A stretch of 41,982 nt of DNA from an uncultured Lachnospiraceae bacterium (GTDB taxonomy: Bacteria; Bacillota; Clostridia; Lachnospirales; Lachnospiraceae): NCBI GenBank assembly GCA_902785055.1, contig CACZXG010000007.1:1-41982 (forward strand), given 5' to 3'. The notes beneath the pieces were generated by a model, which was given only the letters and a program-made list of their open reading frames with translations, was not told the origin of the DNA and ran no database searches. A program made the position numbers and the translations under genes. Of the stretch, positions 33,488 to 41,392 are shown in pieces (within the stretch, counting starts at the first letter, position 1; each line of letters starts with the position of its first letter).

Positions 33488-33521
33488 AAAAAGAGCCCTG
33501 CAGTTCGCTGCAGGGCTCTTT
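33488..33521. terminator. Bidirectional terminator between trxB and deoC
   Basis: A 14-bp perfect stem AAAGAGCCCTGCAG/CTGCAGGGCTCTTT (33490-33503 and 33508-33521) with a TTCG tetraloop, lying between convergent genes. Confidence 0.95.
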
Positions 33522-33551
33522 GACATGTTTGGATACTATTTAACCGATCTT

Positions 33552-34244
33552 TCAGCTTCTCTCGGCCCTGAATCCCTCCAGGATCTGCATGCCTGCCGAG
33601 CAGCCGATGCGCGACGCGCCTGCTTCGATCATAGCCTTGCAGGTCTTCCAGTCACGGATGCCGCCTGCAGCCTTAACTTCCACATCGTCGCCTACGACCT
33701 GCTTCATGAGCGCCACATCCTCGACAGTAGCTCCGCCGGTTCCGAAGCCGGTGGATGTCTTGATGAAATCAGGCTTCGCGCGCAGCGATATTTTGGCCAG
33801 ATGCTCGATCTCAGATTTCTCGAGATAGCAGTTCTCAAAGATGACCTTGGAGAGCACGCCGGCTGAGCGGCAGATATCCGCGATCGTTGTCATCTCGCGC
33901 TCGACATAGTCCCAGTTTCCGTCCTTGACTGCAGTGATGTTCGTCACATAGTCGATCTCATCCGCGCCCTGGGAGATCGCCATAAGGACCTCGGTGCCCT
34001 TCTCCTCGATGGTATTCTGCCCCAGAGGGAAGCTGATGCAGGGACCTACATGCACGTTGCTGCCCTTCAGGATCCAGCTGGCAAGGTGGGTGTGAAGGGG
34101 ATTGATCGCGACCATCCGAAAGCCGTATTCCTTAGCTTCCTCGCAGAGTTTTGTAATATCTGCAGTGGTGGCAAAGGCCTTCAGATTGGTGTGGTCGAAC
34201 ATGAAACACAAGTCTTTCTCTGTCAGTTTGCTGATATCTATCAT
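33552..34244 (-). CDS. deoC: Deoxyribose-phosphate aldolase
   Basis: Splits 2-deoxyribose 5-phosphate into glyceraldehyde 3-phosphate and acetaldehyde for nucleoside use. The 230-residue protein has the catalytic set Asp98 in ADEIDYVTNI, the Schiff-base Lys162 in DFIKTSTGFG and Lys191 in VKAAGGIRD. GPCISFPLGQN at 67-77 is also typical. The ATG at 34244 has GGAGG and AAAGGA sites within 17 nt. No other nucleoside-salvage genes are adjacent. It is convergent with trxB and divergent from the small acidic-protein gene. Confidence 0.95.
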   Translation of the reverse strand: MIDISKLTEKDLCFMFDHTNLKAFATTADITKLCEEAKEYGFRMVAINPLHTHLASWILKGSNVHVGPCISFPLGQNTIEEKGTEVLMAISQGADEIDYVTNITAVKDGNWDYVEREMTTIADICRSAGVLSKVIFENCYLEKSEIEHLAKISLRAKPDFIKTSTGFGTGGATVEDVALMKQVVGDDVEVKAAGGIRDWKTCKAMIEAGASRIGCSAGMQILEGFRAERS

Positions 34245-34298
34245 TTTTATTCCTTTCCTCCGGGCGCATCCTGTGCGGGCGGAATTGTGATCGCTTCC

Positions 34299-34327
34299 TT
34301 GAACTTCCTCGCAGTCTGTGAAATAAT
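34299..34327 (+). promoter_or_regulatory. Promoter of the small acidic-protein gene
   Basis: TTGAAC (34299-34304), a 17-nt spacer and AATAAT (34322-34327, 5/6 to consensus), 28 nt before the start codon. Confidence 0.6.
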
Positions 34328-34354
34328 TTTAACAGATTCATGGAGGGTATACCT

Positions 34355-34609
34355 ATGGCTAATTATGACAAAAAAGTGCTCGATTGTTTTCTTGAGAACC
34401 AGCTGCAGCTTTTTCCCGAAAAAGTCGCCGAAACTCATGAAGAAGCAGACGAATTTCTGGAGATGATGTTCGCTGTCGTCGTCAAGGGTAAACGTGCTGT
34501 CCGCAAATATTTTGAAGAGACCGGCGTCGACATGACCGGCGAAGATATCATGCAGGCCTCCGAGGTCTTTGATATCGGCGACGGCAGATACCTGATCGTC
34601 GAGGGCTGA
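34355..34609 (+). CDS. Small acidic protein of unknown function
   Basis: An 84-residue product, MANYDKKVLDCFLENQLQLF onward, ending DGRYLIVEG. It is mostly helical, acidic and has no signal peptide or membrane segment; one cysteine is present (residue 11). The ATG at 34355 has GGAGGG 7 nt upstream inside a short in-frame extension whose own ATG (34340) forms part of that site, so 34355 is the better start. Its own promoter lies at 34299-34327. It is convergent with metH, 22 nt apart. I do not recognise a family. Codon use looks native. Confidence 0.75.
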   Translation: MANYDKKVLDCFLENQLQLFPEKVAETHEEADEFLEMMFAVVVKGKRAVRKYFEETGVDMTGEDIMQASEVFDIGDGRYLIVEG

Positions 34610-34631
34610 GCCCGCATGGCCTGATATCCGG

Positions 34632-37061
34632 TCAGGCTCCAAACACGTCTTCCGCGTAGTGCACGGTTGCCATTGCGTCCTTCGCATAGCAGTCCGCGCC
34701 GATCGCGTCCGCGTATTCCTGCGTCATCACAGCGCCGCCCACCACCACTCTGGTGTCGGGCTTTTTCCCGCGCAGGAGACGGATCGTCTCCTCCATGCTC
34801 ACGACTGTCGTAGTCATGAGCGCGCTGAGACCAACAAGTTTTATATTCTCATTTACCGCCGTGTCAACGATGACCTCCGGCGGTACATCTTTGCCCAGGT
34901 CAAGAACCTCGTAGCCGTAATTTTCCAGCATAACTTTGACAATGTTCTTCCCGATGTCATGGATATCGCCCTTGACCGTGGCCAGAATGATCCGTCCCTT
35001 CACCTCCTGAGGCTGCCCCTTCATAAATTCCTTGACCACTTCAAAGGCCGCCTTGGCGGCTTCCGCGCTCATAAGAAGCTGCGGCAGGAAGATCGTTCCG
35101 GCTTCAAACCCTTTTCCCACCTGATCGAGGGCGGGAATCAGATCGCGGTCGATCAGATCCAGCGCCGCTGTATCCTTAAGGGCATTTCTCGCCGCTTCCG
35201 CCGCGCTCTGGGACATTCCCCTCAAAACGCTCTCTTTGAGGTTCATAGAGGTATTCCCTGAACTGCCTGAGGCGGCGGGAACGCCCTCCGTCCCTTTAAC
35301 AGCTTTTTCGGCAGGAGCTCTGTCACTGGTCCCCGCATAGGCTTCGATAAATTCCCTGCACTGGGGATCAAGTCCTGCCAGCGCGCAGTAAGCCCTGTAT
35401 GCTTCCATCATGTCCTCGTTTCCGGGATTCATGATCGCCGCCGACAGGCCGCTCTGCAGTGCCATAGCGAGGAAATAGGAATTGATCATCGCTCTTCTGG
35501 GAAGTCCGAAAGAAATATTGGACACGCCCAGGATCGTATGCCCGTGCAGTTCATCCCTGACTCTTCGAAGAGTCTCCAGCGTCACCAGGGCGGAGGTGTT
35601 GTCGGAAGAGATCGTCATGGCGAGGCCGTCGATCACAATGTCCTTCCTGGGAACACCGTATCTGTCCGCCGCCTCATAGATCCTGCGGGCAATGCGGATC
35701 CTGCCCTCCGCGTCGGAAGGGATCCCGTCCTCGTCAAGGACCAGCGCCACCAGGACGCCGCCGTATTTGCGGACAAGGGGAAATACCGTCTCGATACTCT
35801 CTTTTTTGCCATTTACCGAGTTGACCATGGGCTTTCCGTTATAGATGCGCATGCTCCGCTCGAGCGCGGCAGGATCCGTAGTATCGATCTGCAGAGGCAG
35901 CGCGAGCACACTCTGAAGCTTCTGAACAACTTCCGACAGCATCTGCGGTTCATCGATCTCAGGCAGTCCCACATTCACATCGAGGATATGGGCGCCGCTG
36001 TCCTCCTGCCGCAGTCCCTCTCTGAGGATATACTCGATATCATTGTCCCGAAGGGCCTGTTTGAACTTCTTCTTGCCGGTGGGATTGATACGCTCTCCGA
36101 TGATCACAGGCTTTCCGCCGATCTCCACGCACTGGGAGAAGGAGCTGACAACCGTCCTGTACTTGGGAACGGGCTCCCTGAAAGGGATCTTTTTAACGCG
36201 CTCCGCCGTCAGCCGGATGTGCTCCGGAGTCGTGCCGCAGCAGCCTCCTACGGCCTGTACGCCCATCCCGGCGATCTTTTCCATACGGTCGGCGAATTCC
36301 TCAGGCCCTACATTGTAAACGGTCCTGCCGCCTTCTGTGCGGGGAAGGCCCGCATTGGGATTGACGATCACAGGTATGCTGCAGACTTCCGTGAGCCGCT
36401 CTACGATAGGGATCATCTGCTCGGGTCCGAGTCCGCAGTTTACGCCAAGGGCGTCCACACCAAGACCTTCCAGGAGCGCCACTGTGGAATCTACGCTGCC
36501 GCCGGTCAGCATTTTCCCCTGGCCGTCAAAGGTGACGGTGACCAGGACCGGCAGGTCACAGTTCTCCTTGGCCGCCAGAACCGCTGCCTTCGCCTCATAG
36601 CTGTCCGACATCGTCTCGATCAGGACCAGGTCCGCGCCCGCGCGGCTCCCGTATCTGACCACTTCACCGAACAGCTGCACTGCGCTCTCGAACGGAAGAT
36701 CTCCCAGAGGTTCCAGGAGTTTCCCGGTGGGTCCGATGTCCAGCGCCACATAGGCATCCTCGCGCCCGCACCGGCGCCTCGCTTCTTTCGCGAGATTCAC
36801 CGCCGCCGTCACGATCTGCTCCAGATCATCGGGAAACTTAAGCGCGTTTGCTCCAAATGTATTGGTGTTGAAAATATCGCATCCGGCCCGCAGATATCCG
36901 CTGTGCAGGTCTATGATATCCTCCGGTCTTTTCAGATTCCATGTCTCGGGAAGTTCTCCTCCCCGCAGTCCCCTTGACTGCAGGATCGTCCCCGTTCCGC
37001 CGTCAAAGATCAGCCATTCCTTTCCAAGGCGCTCTCGCAAATCTTTTCTCATCTTATTCAC
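34632..37061 (-). CDS. metH: Cobalamin-dependent methionine synthase lacking the activation domain
   Basis: Transfers the methyl group of methyltetrahydrofolate to homocysteine through cobalamin. The 809-residue protein has a homocysteine domain (about 10-300) with zinc ligands Cys209 in GVNCGLGPE and Cys274-Cys275 in GGCCGTTPEH, a pterin domain (about 325-580, with IIGERINPTGKKKF), a cobalamin cap (about 610-690) and a B12 domain (about 690-809) with His701 in DIHDIGKN. The S-adenosylmethionine-dependent activation domain is missing and is encoded by the upstream gene. Start is GTG at 37061 with GAG 5 nt upstream, or ATG at 37052; neither site is strong. No riboswitch was recognised. Confidence 0.95.
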   Translation of the reverse strand: MNKMRKDLRERLGKEWLIFDGGTGTILQSRGLRGGELPETWNLKRPEDIIDLHSGYLRAGCDIFNTNTFGANALKFPDDLEQIVTAAVNLAKEARRRCGREDAYVALDIGPTGKLLEPLGDLPFESAVQLFGEVVRYGSRAGADLVLIETMSDSYEAKAAVLAAKENCDLPVLVTVTFDGQGKMLTGGSVDSTVALLEGLGVDALGVNCGLGPEQMIPIVERLTEVCSIPVIVNPNAGLPRTEGGRTVYNVGPEEFADRMEKIAGMGVQAVGGCCGTTPEHIRLTAERVKKIPFREPVPKYRTVVSSFSQCVEIGGKPVIIGERINPTGKKKFKQALRDNDIEYILREGLRQEDSGAHILDVNVGLPEIDEPQMLSEVVQKLQSVLALPLQIDTTDPAALERSMRIYNGKPMVNSVNGKKESIETVFPLVRKYGGVLVALVLDEDGIPSDAEGRIRIARRIYEAADRYGVPRKDIVIDGLAMTISSDNTSALVTLETLRRVRDELHGHTILGVSNISFGLPRRAMINSYFLAMALQSGLSAAIMNPGNEDMMEAYRAYCALAGLDPQCREFIEAYAGTSDRAPAEKAVKGTEGVPAASGSSGNTSMNLKESVLRGMSQSAAEAARNALKDTAALDLIDRDLIPALDQVGKGFEAGTIFLPQLLMSAEAAKAAFEVVKEFMKGQPQEVKGRIILATVKGDIHDIGKNIVKVMLENYGYEVLDLGKDVPPEVIVDTAVNENIKLVGLSALMTTTVVSMEETIRLLRGKKPDTRVVVGGAVMTQEYADAIGADCYAKDAMATVHYAEDVFGA

Positions 37062-37121
37062 ACTTTCTCAAATTCGGTTAAGCGGACTGCGGTTCACTCA
37101 TTCCCGGTTCCGCGGCTTTTC

Positions 37122-37784
37122 TCAGACTCTGTAGGCGCAGTTTGCTGACGCCTTACAGCTGTCGCAGCCTCTGCCGCGGCTCTCTCCCGGCCTGTCCGAC
37201 ACTCCGATCAGCGCCGTGACCGACTTGCTGGGCGTCATGAGCAGCGTCCCGGTGAGACTGACCCCGATTTCCTTGGGCATGTTAAGGATCCTGCTGATAT
37301 CCTTCTGCAGTTCCAGCGGCAGGTCCCCGTAGCCCGGAGAATATCTGGGCCGAGTACAGAGCCCGTCCAGCTCCGCTTCCCGCCGGATCCTTTCATTGAT
37401 CTGGTCACACCATGTCTCCGTCATAGCCGCCGCAGCCGCCTGAAGGATCACTGCCCGGCTCATCTGTGAGACACTCGCCCTGCGGATCAGCCGGTCAGGA
37501 CCGGGGCCGAGCGTCACAGCCATCAGGTAAGCGCCGTAGCACCCGGCCAGGTTCCTGGCCAGATCCCTGCTCCGGATCTCCAGGTTCCCCAGGCACAGGA
37601 GCGGAATTTTGTCCTGCTCTGTTTTGACAGACAGCGGAAATTTCTCATATACAAATCTGGGCGTGACCTCTCTCTGCAAGTCCCCGATGCACTCCTTGAT
37701 CTCTGCGCGGACACTGTCGTCCGGGACCGCTCCGCGATAGCCCAGATACCGTATAACTTCATTGATATCCGGTGTAAGATCCAT
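37122..37784 (-). CDS. Stand-alone methionine synthase activation-domain protein
   Basis: A 220-residue protein like the C-terminal reactivation domain of MetH, known as a separate gene in Thermotoga and many Clostridia. It would supply S-adenosylmethionine-dependent reductive methylation of oxidised cobalamin. Landmarks are INEVIRYLGYRG near the start, VTLGPGPDRLIRRAS (about 90-104), LCTRPRYSPGYGDLPLELQ (about 141-159) and TPSKSVTALIGVSD (about 185-198). The C-terminal CDSCKASANC cysteine cluster is notable. The ATG at 37784 has AGAGGG about 9 nt upstream. It precedes metH by 60 nt, so both are probably one operon from the promoter at 37828-37856. Confidence 0.9.
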   Translation of the reverse strand: MDLTPDINEVIRYLGYRGAVPDDSVRAEIKECIGDLQREVTPRFVYEKFPLSVKTEQDKIPLLCLGNLEIRSRDLARNLAGCYGAYLMAVTLGPGPDRLIRRASVSQMSRAVILQAAAAAMTETWCDQINERIRREAELDGLCTRPRYSPGYGDLPLELQKDISRILNMPKEIGVSLTGTLLMTPSKSVTALIGVSDRPGESRGRGCDSCKASANCAYRV

Positions 37785-37827
37785 TTTCCGATTCCCTCTT
37801 CTTTTCGTTTATTTCTGGATTGTATTA

Positions 37828-37856
37828 ATCTTACCCAATCCTCTGCCTGTGTGCAA
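37828..37856 (-). promoter_or_regulatory. Candidate promoter of the metH operon
   Basis: TTGCAC (revcomp of 37851-37856), a 17-nt spacer and TAAGAT (revcomp of 37828-37833), 44 nt before the activation-protein start. There is no space for a B12 or SAM riboswitch between them. Confidence 0.5.
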
Positions 37857-37894
37857 CAATTGCCCGCAGGTCTCCCTTCCCTGCCGCGCGGGAA

Positions 37895-37924
37895 TTGACA
37901 CCCGCCCGAAAAAGGCAGTATAGT
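37895..37924 (+). promoter_or_regulatory. Promoter of the polysaccharide deacetylase gene
   Basis: Perfect TTGACA (37895-37900), an 18-nt spacer and TATAGT (37919-37924), 27 nt before the start codon. Confidence 0.7.
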
Positions 37925-37950
37925 TAAATCCTGCGAAGGAGGAAACATAT

Positions 37951-39576
37951 ATGTCTGAAAACAGAATTCATAGAAGTTCCGACTCCTCTTCGCCAAAAAA
38001 GCGAAACGGAAATGTCACAGTCAGAAACTACCTGATCATCGCAGCGCTCGTCACAGCCGCCATTGTGATCTTCGTGTTCGGCATCAATAGATGGAAGATC
38101 GATTTCAAGCTGATCGGCGAATCCAGCGTGACATCGGAATGCGGAGAACCTTACAAGGACCAGGGGGCTGAAGCGGAAGTTACCGGGTCGATCCTGTCTT
38201 TCGTCCACCATCCGATCTCTGTAAAGGTGTCTACTGAGAGAGTCAACATACACGAGCCGGGAACTTACGTTGTAACCTACTCCGCCAAATTTATGTGGCT
38301 CTCCGCCAGCTCGACCAGGGATGTAGTCATAGTAGATACGACCCCTCCGGTGATCGAGCTCAAACACATTGACGATTACTACACGCTCCCCCATCACGCC
38401 TACGAGGAGGAGGGATTCACCGCTACGGACAATCACGACGGCGACATCACTTCGAAGGTCGTGAGCGAAGAAAAAGACGGCCATGTTTACTATACGGTTT
38501 CCGACCAGTATGGAAACAAAGCCACTGCAGACCGCGAGATCTTCTACGACGACAGAAATGCCCCCGTGTTCAGCTTCCCTTCCGGAGAAGAGGGCTTCCT
38601 GTTCCAGGGCCAGACCTGGGAGGATGACGTACAGGCAGAGGACGACGCCGACGGAGACGTCTCCGACAGAGTTAAATCCGAAGGAAGTGTCGATACAGGT
38701 AAAGTCGGCACCTATATCATCACTTATACCGTCTCTGATGAATGGGGAAATGTGGCGAAGAAGAACAGATATGTGACCGTCAAGAGAGTTCCCGTGACCG
38801 CAGATGAAGCGGCTGCGGCCGCCGTGATCACTCCTGTCTCCGCGCAGGCTGCCGCCGCAGGTTCAACCGCAGGCACCGGTTCCACTGCAAATGCTGCGGC
38901 AGGTGCAGGTGCCGCAGCCGAGCAGACTGCAAAGCCTGCCACGGCGGATCCCAAGAAGATCATCTACCTGACTTTTGACGACGGCCCCGGCAAATACACA
39001 GAAGAGCTCCTTAAGATCCTGGATGACCACAAGGTCCTCGCGACCTTCTTCGTCACTGCAGCCTACAAGGACTATCAGGACCTGATCGGCAAAGAATACA
39101 ATGCCGGCCACAGCGTGGGTGTTCACACCGCAACCCACGAATACAGCGAGATCTACGCCAGCACCGACGCTTATTGGGCAGACTTCAACAAAATGCAGGA
39201 TATCATTCAGGAGCAGACGGGCTGCAGGACAGATATCTTCCGCTTCCCCGGAGGAGCTTCCAACACAGTCAGCGCGAACTACAGCAAGGGTATCATGACG
39301 GAGCTCGCCAGGCAGTCCGCTGAGAAGGGCTACATCTATGTCGACTGGAACGTCACCAGCGGCGATGCCGGCGATACCACGGACAGCGAAGTCCTGTACC
39401 AGAACATGATGAAGGGAATCCACACTTATGAGAATTCCTTTATCCTCTGCCATGACATCAAGGATTTCACCATTGCCACGATGGACCGCTTCATCACAGA
39501 TGCACTCAAGGAGGGTTACACCTTCCTTCCGATCACCAGCGAGTCCAAAACTTGCCACCACGGAATCAACAACTAA
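37951..39576 (+). CDS. Membrane-anchored polysaccharide deacetylase with Ig-like repeats
   Basis: A 541-residue extracytoplasmic enzyme likely to remove acetyl groups from peptidoglycan or another wall polymer. A single membrane helix (about 26-45) follows a basic cytoplasmic tail. Then come Ig-like (DUF5011/HYR-type) modules at about 50-130, 131-203 and 204-280, with repeated VDTTPPVIEL and YTVSDQYGNKA-style ends, an Ala/Gly-rich linker (about 284-332), and a NodB domain with TFDDGPG at 341-347 (Asp343, Asp344), metal ligands His392 and His396 in VHTATHEY, and RFPGG at 431-435. The ATG at 37951 has AAGGAGG 9-10 nt upstream. It is monocistronic. Confidence 0.92.
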   Translation: MSENRIHRSSDSSSPKKRNGNVTVRNYLIIAALVTAAIVIFVFGINRWKIDFKLIGESSVTSECGEPYKDQGAEAEVTGSILSFVHHPISVKVSTERVNIHEPGTYVVTYSAKFMWLSASSTRDVVIVDTTPPVIELKHIDDYYTLPHHAYEEEGFTATDNHDGDITSKVVSEEKDGHVYYTVSDQYGNKATADREIFYDDRNAPVFSFPSGEEGFLFQGQTWEDDVQAEDDADGDVSDRVKSEGSVDTGKVGTYIITYTVSDEWGNVAKKNRYVTVKRVPVTADEAAAAAVITPVSAQAAAAGSTAGTGSTANAAAGAGAAAEQTAKPATADPKKIIYLTFDDGPGKYTEELLKILDDHKVLATFFVTAAYKDYQDLIGKEYNAGHSVGVHTATHEYSEIYASTDAYWADFNKMQDIIQEQTGCRTDIFRFPGGASNTVSANYSKGIMTELARQSAEKGYIYVDWNVTSGDAGDTTDSEVLYQNMMKGIHTYENSFILCHDIKDFTIATMDRFITDALKEGYTFLPITSESKTCHHGINN

Positions 39577-39583
39577 ATAACGG

Positions 39584-39628
39584 AAAAAACCGCCCGCAGG
39601 AATTCTCATTCCGCGGGCGGCTTTTTTA
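39584..39628. terminator. Bidirectional terminator after the deacetylase gene
   Basis: CCGCCCGC (39590-39597) and GCGGGCGG (39613-39620) form an 8-bp GC stem, followed by CTTTTTTA on the plus strand and preceded by AAAAAA, which gives a T tract for the convergent lipoprotein gene. Confidence 0.92.
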
Positions 39629-39634
39629 TACTTT

Positions 39635-41356
39635 TCATTTTTTTAAACTCTGCAGAAATTCATCCGCACTCTGCATTTCTATCTTAGTCGCATCTATCGC
39701 GTCCTCTTCATCATAGATGAAAACAAGCGCGTCATGATAGCCGGCCTCGGACACGGTGGATCCCTCCCACTTGTAGTTGTATTCCGGCTTCCCGGCCTTT
39801 GTGTAAGCCGTCACAGCGGCATCAGTTGTTCCGAAGATACCGCTCTGGTACACCTCAAACCGGCTTCCGGTATAGACATAGATTTGATCCGTGAACAGAT
39901 TTCCAGTACCGCTTCTGCTCAGCAGCAGATTCTCCTTATTCAGATAGGAGAATGCGCTGCTTACCTTGGTCTCCTGAAGGACCCCGTCGCGATAGAACAC
40001 GATCTTAGCCCCTTTATCTACTGACGTTCCCCACTCCAGCAGTTCCGGGAATCTGTCGTCATTGACGTAAATCAGTGCGAACCGGTCATAGGAATCCGGG
40101 TCCGCCTCCGCCACTTCCGCCGCGTAAGCCTCCATCCGTCCGCCGAACTTTTCCCTGTCTGCGCCTGTCTTTACAAAATGGGCGATTCCCGACAGAGTCA
40201 TCTCTGTCACGGAACTGTTGATCTTCGCGGTCAGCTCTGCGTCCAGATGCGGTATTGCGTCCTCATCAAACCTGTAGAACCGGGCTTCCCTGCCATCCGG
40301 CCGCCCTTCACCCGTGATCTCATATTCGCAGATCGTAACGATCTCCTTCCTTCCGTCGCCGTCATAGTCCCCAAGGTCTACTGCCGTCACGCCCCGGAAT
40401 ATCCTGTCCTTTCGGATATTCCGGCTGTCCATGCCGTCAAGCCTGCACAGCACATCCGAATCTTTGACGAAACAGAAGTCGACGTCAGCATTCTCTGAAG
40501 CGTCCCGGTCCGGCTTATAAGCGCAGAATTTCACTTTTCCGAAGCCCTCGGTCTCCACTTCGCAATAGGGAGCGACCAAAAGGTCTTTCTCCAGCCAGAG
40601 ACGGTTCGCGCAGAATCTGTAGTTGTCGCCGTTTCTCTTGAGGATAGCCTCATATACAGGTATATGCCAGCCGTCCAGGTCCCCTGCGTATCTGCGGGCC
40701 CTGTAGTGCACCCTGTAGTAATCTCCCTGAACCGCTGCATCTGTCACTTCAAATTCGCAGATATTGGTCTCCTCGTCGCCATGGCACTGATAATAGGTGT
40801 CATAGTCCTCGAGGTAGGTCCAGCCCGGCTGATGCGTAAGTTCGTCAAGGGATACCCCTGCCTTATACTGAAGATAGTCCGAGACCTGCTGGGCACCCAT
40901 CCCGAACAGGTTAACCGTATCTTCCTCGCCGGTCTCCTCCGTGTAAGCTTCCCGCTCTTCCTCAGTCGGGGTCATCAGCTCCAGGCCCGCTCCCGTAAAG
41001 AAGGCCTGTTCCGCATTCAGATCCTGAGGTTTTTCGTAAACTGAGAGAAGAAAACCATAATTACCGACATCGTTTATATATTCCTGCAGCTCCCTGCACT
41101 CCTCATCTGACAGTTTCCTGGCTTTCTGGGCGTTTCCCTGCTCCTGGGATGCCGCGATCTCCGAGACAGGAGCAGTTGCGGCAGTTTCCCCGCCGGAAGT
41201 CTTCGCAGGCTCCTCAGTCGCATTTTCAGACAAAAACAAGGCGTCGGTGACGTCTGTAACGCCTCCCGAAGCCTCTTCCTGTCCACACCCCGTCAGGATC
41301 ATGATTCCCGATAAAATGAATGGAATAAGGACACTGAGTCCTTTCGATCTTTGCAT
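39635..41356 (-). CDS. Predicted lipoprotein of unknown function
   Basis: A 573-residue exported protein. A signal peptide of 23 residues ends in the lipobox ILTGC (Cys24). A Ser/Thr/Glu/Ala-rich linker follows, then a large soluble region. DLGDYDGDGRKEIVTICEY, at about 333-351, resembles an FG-GAP/VCBS or calcium-binding loop, and IYVNDDRFPELLEWG near 440 looks like a second such loop, so beta-propeller-like or EF-hand-type segments are possible. The frame begins at 41377, but the ATG at 41356 gives a normal lipoprotein signal and has AAGG 9 nt upstream. It follows the pseudouridine synthase gene by 36 nt. I do not recognise the family. Confidence 0.82.
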   Translation of the reverse strand: MQRSKGLSVLIPFILSGIMILTGCGQEEASGGVTDVTDALFLSENATEEPAKTSGGETAATAPVSEIAASQEQGNAQKARKLSDEECRELQEYINDVGNYGFLLSVYEKPQDLNAEQAFFTGAGLELMTPTEEEREAYTEETGEEDTVNLFGMGAQQVSDYLQYKAGVSLDELTHQPGWTYLEDYDTYYQCHGDEETNICEFEVTDAAVQGDYYRVHYRARRYAGDLDGWHIPVYEAILKRNGDNYRFCANRLWLEKDLLVAPYCEVETEGFGKVKFCAYKPDRDASENADVDFCFVKDSDVLCRLDGMDSRNIRKDRIFRGVTAVDLGDYDGDGRKEIVTICEYEITGEGRPDGREARFYRFDEDAIPHLDAELTAKINSSVTEMTLSGIAHFVKTGADREKFGGRMEAYAAEVAEADPDSYDRFALIYVNDDRFPELLEWGTSVDKGAKIVFYRDGVLQETKVSSAFSYLNKENLLLSRSGTGNLFTDQIYVYTGSRFEVYQSGIFGTTDAAVTAYTKAGKPEYNYKWEGSTVSEAGYHDALVFIYDEEDAIDATKIEMQSADEFLQSLKK

Positions 41357-41392
41357 ATCCGCGTACCTTCTCCACATTCCCCCCGGAACTGG

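Noticed and set aside
35538..36977. A 479-codon open frame on the plus strand inside metH
   Set aside because: It is antisense to the conserved homocysteine and pterin domains, with no start signal and no family features.
37785..37950. Possible cobalamin or SAM riboswitch before the methionine synthase operon
   Set aside because: The space between the candidate promoter and the start codon is about 40 nt, too short, and no B12-box or S-box elements are seen.
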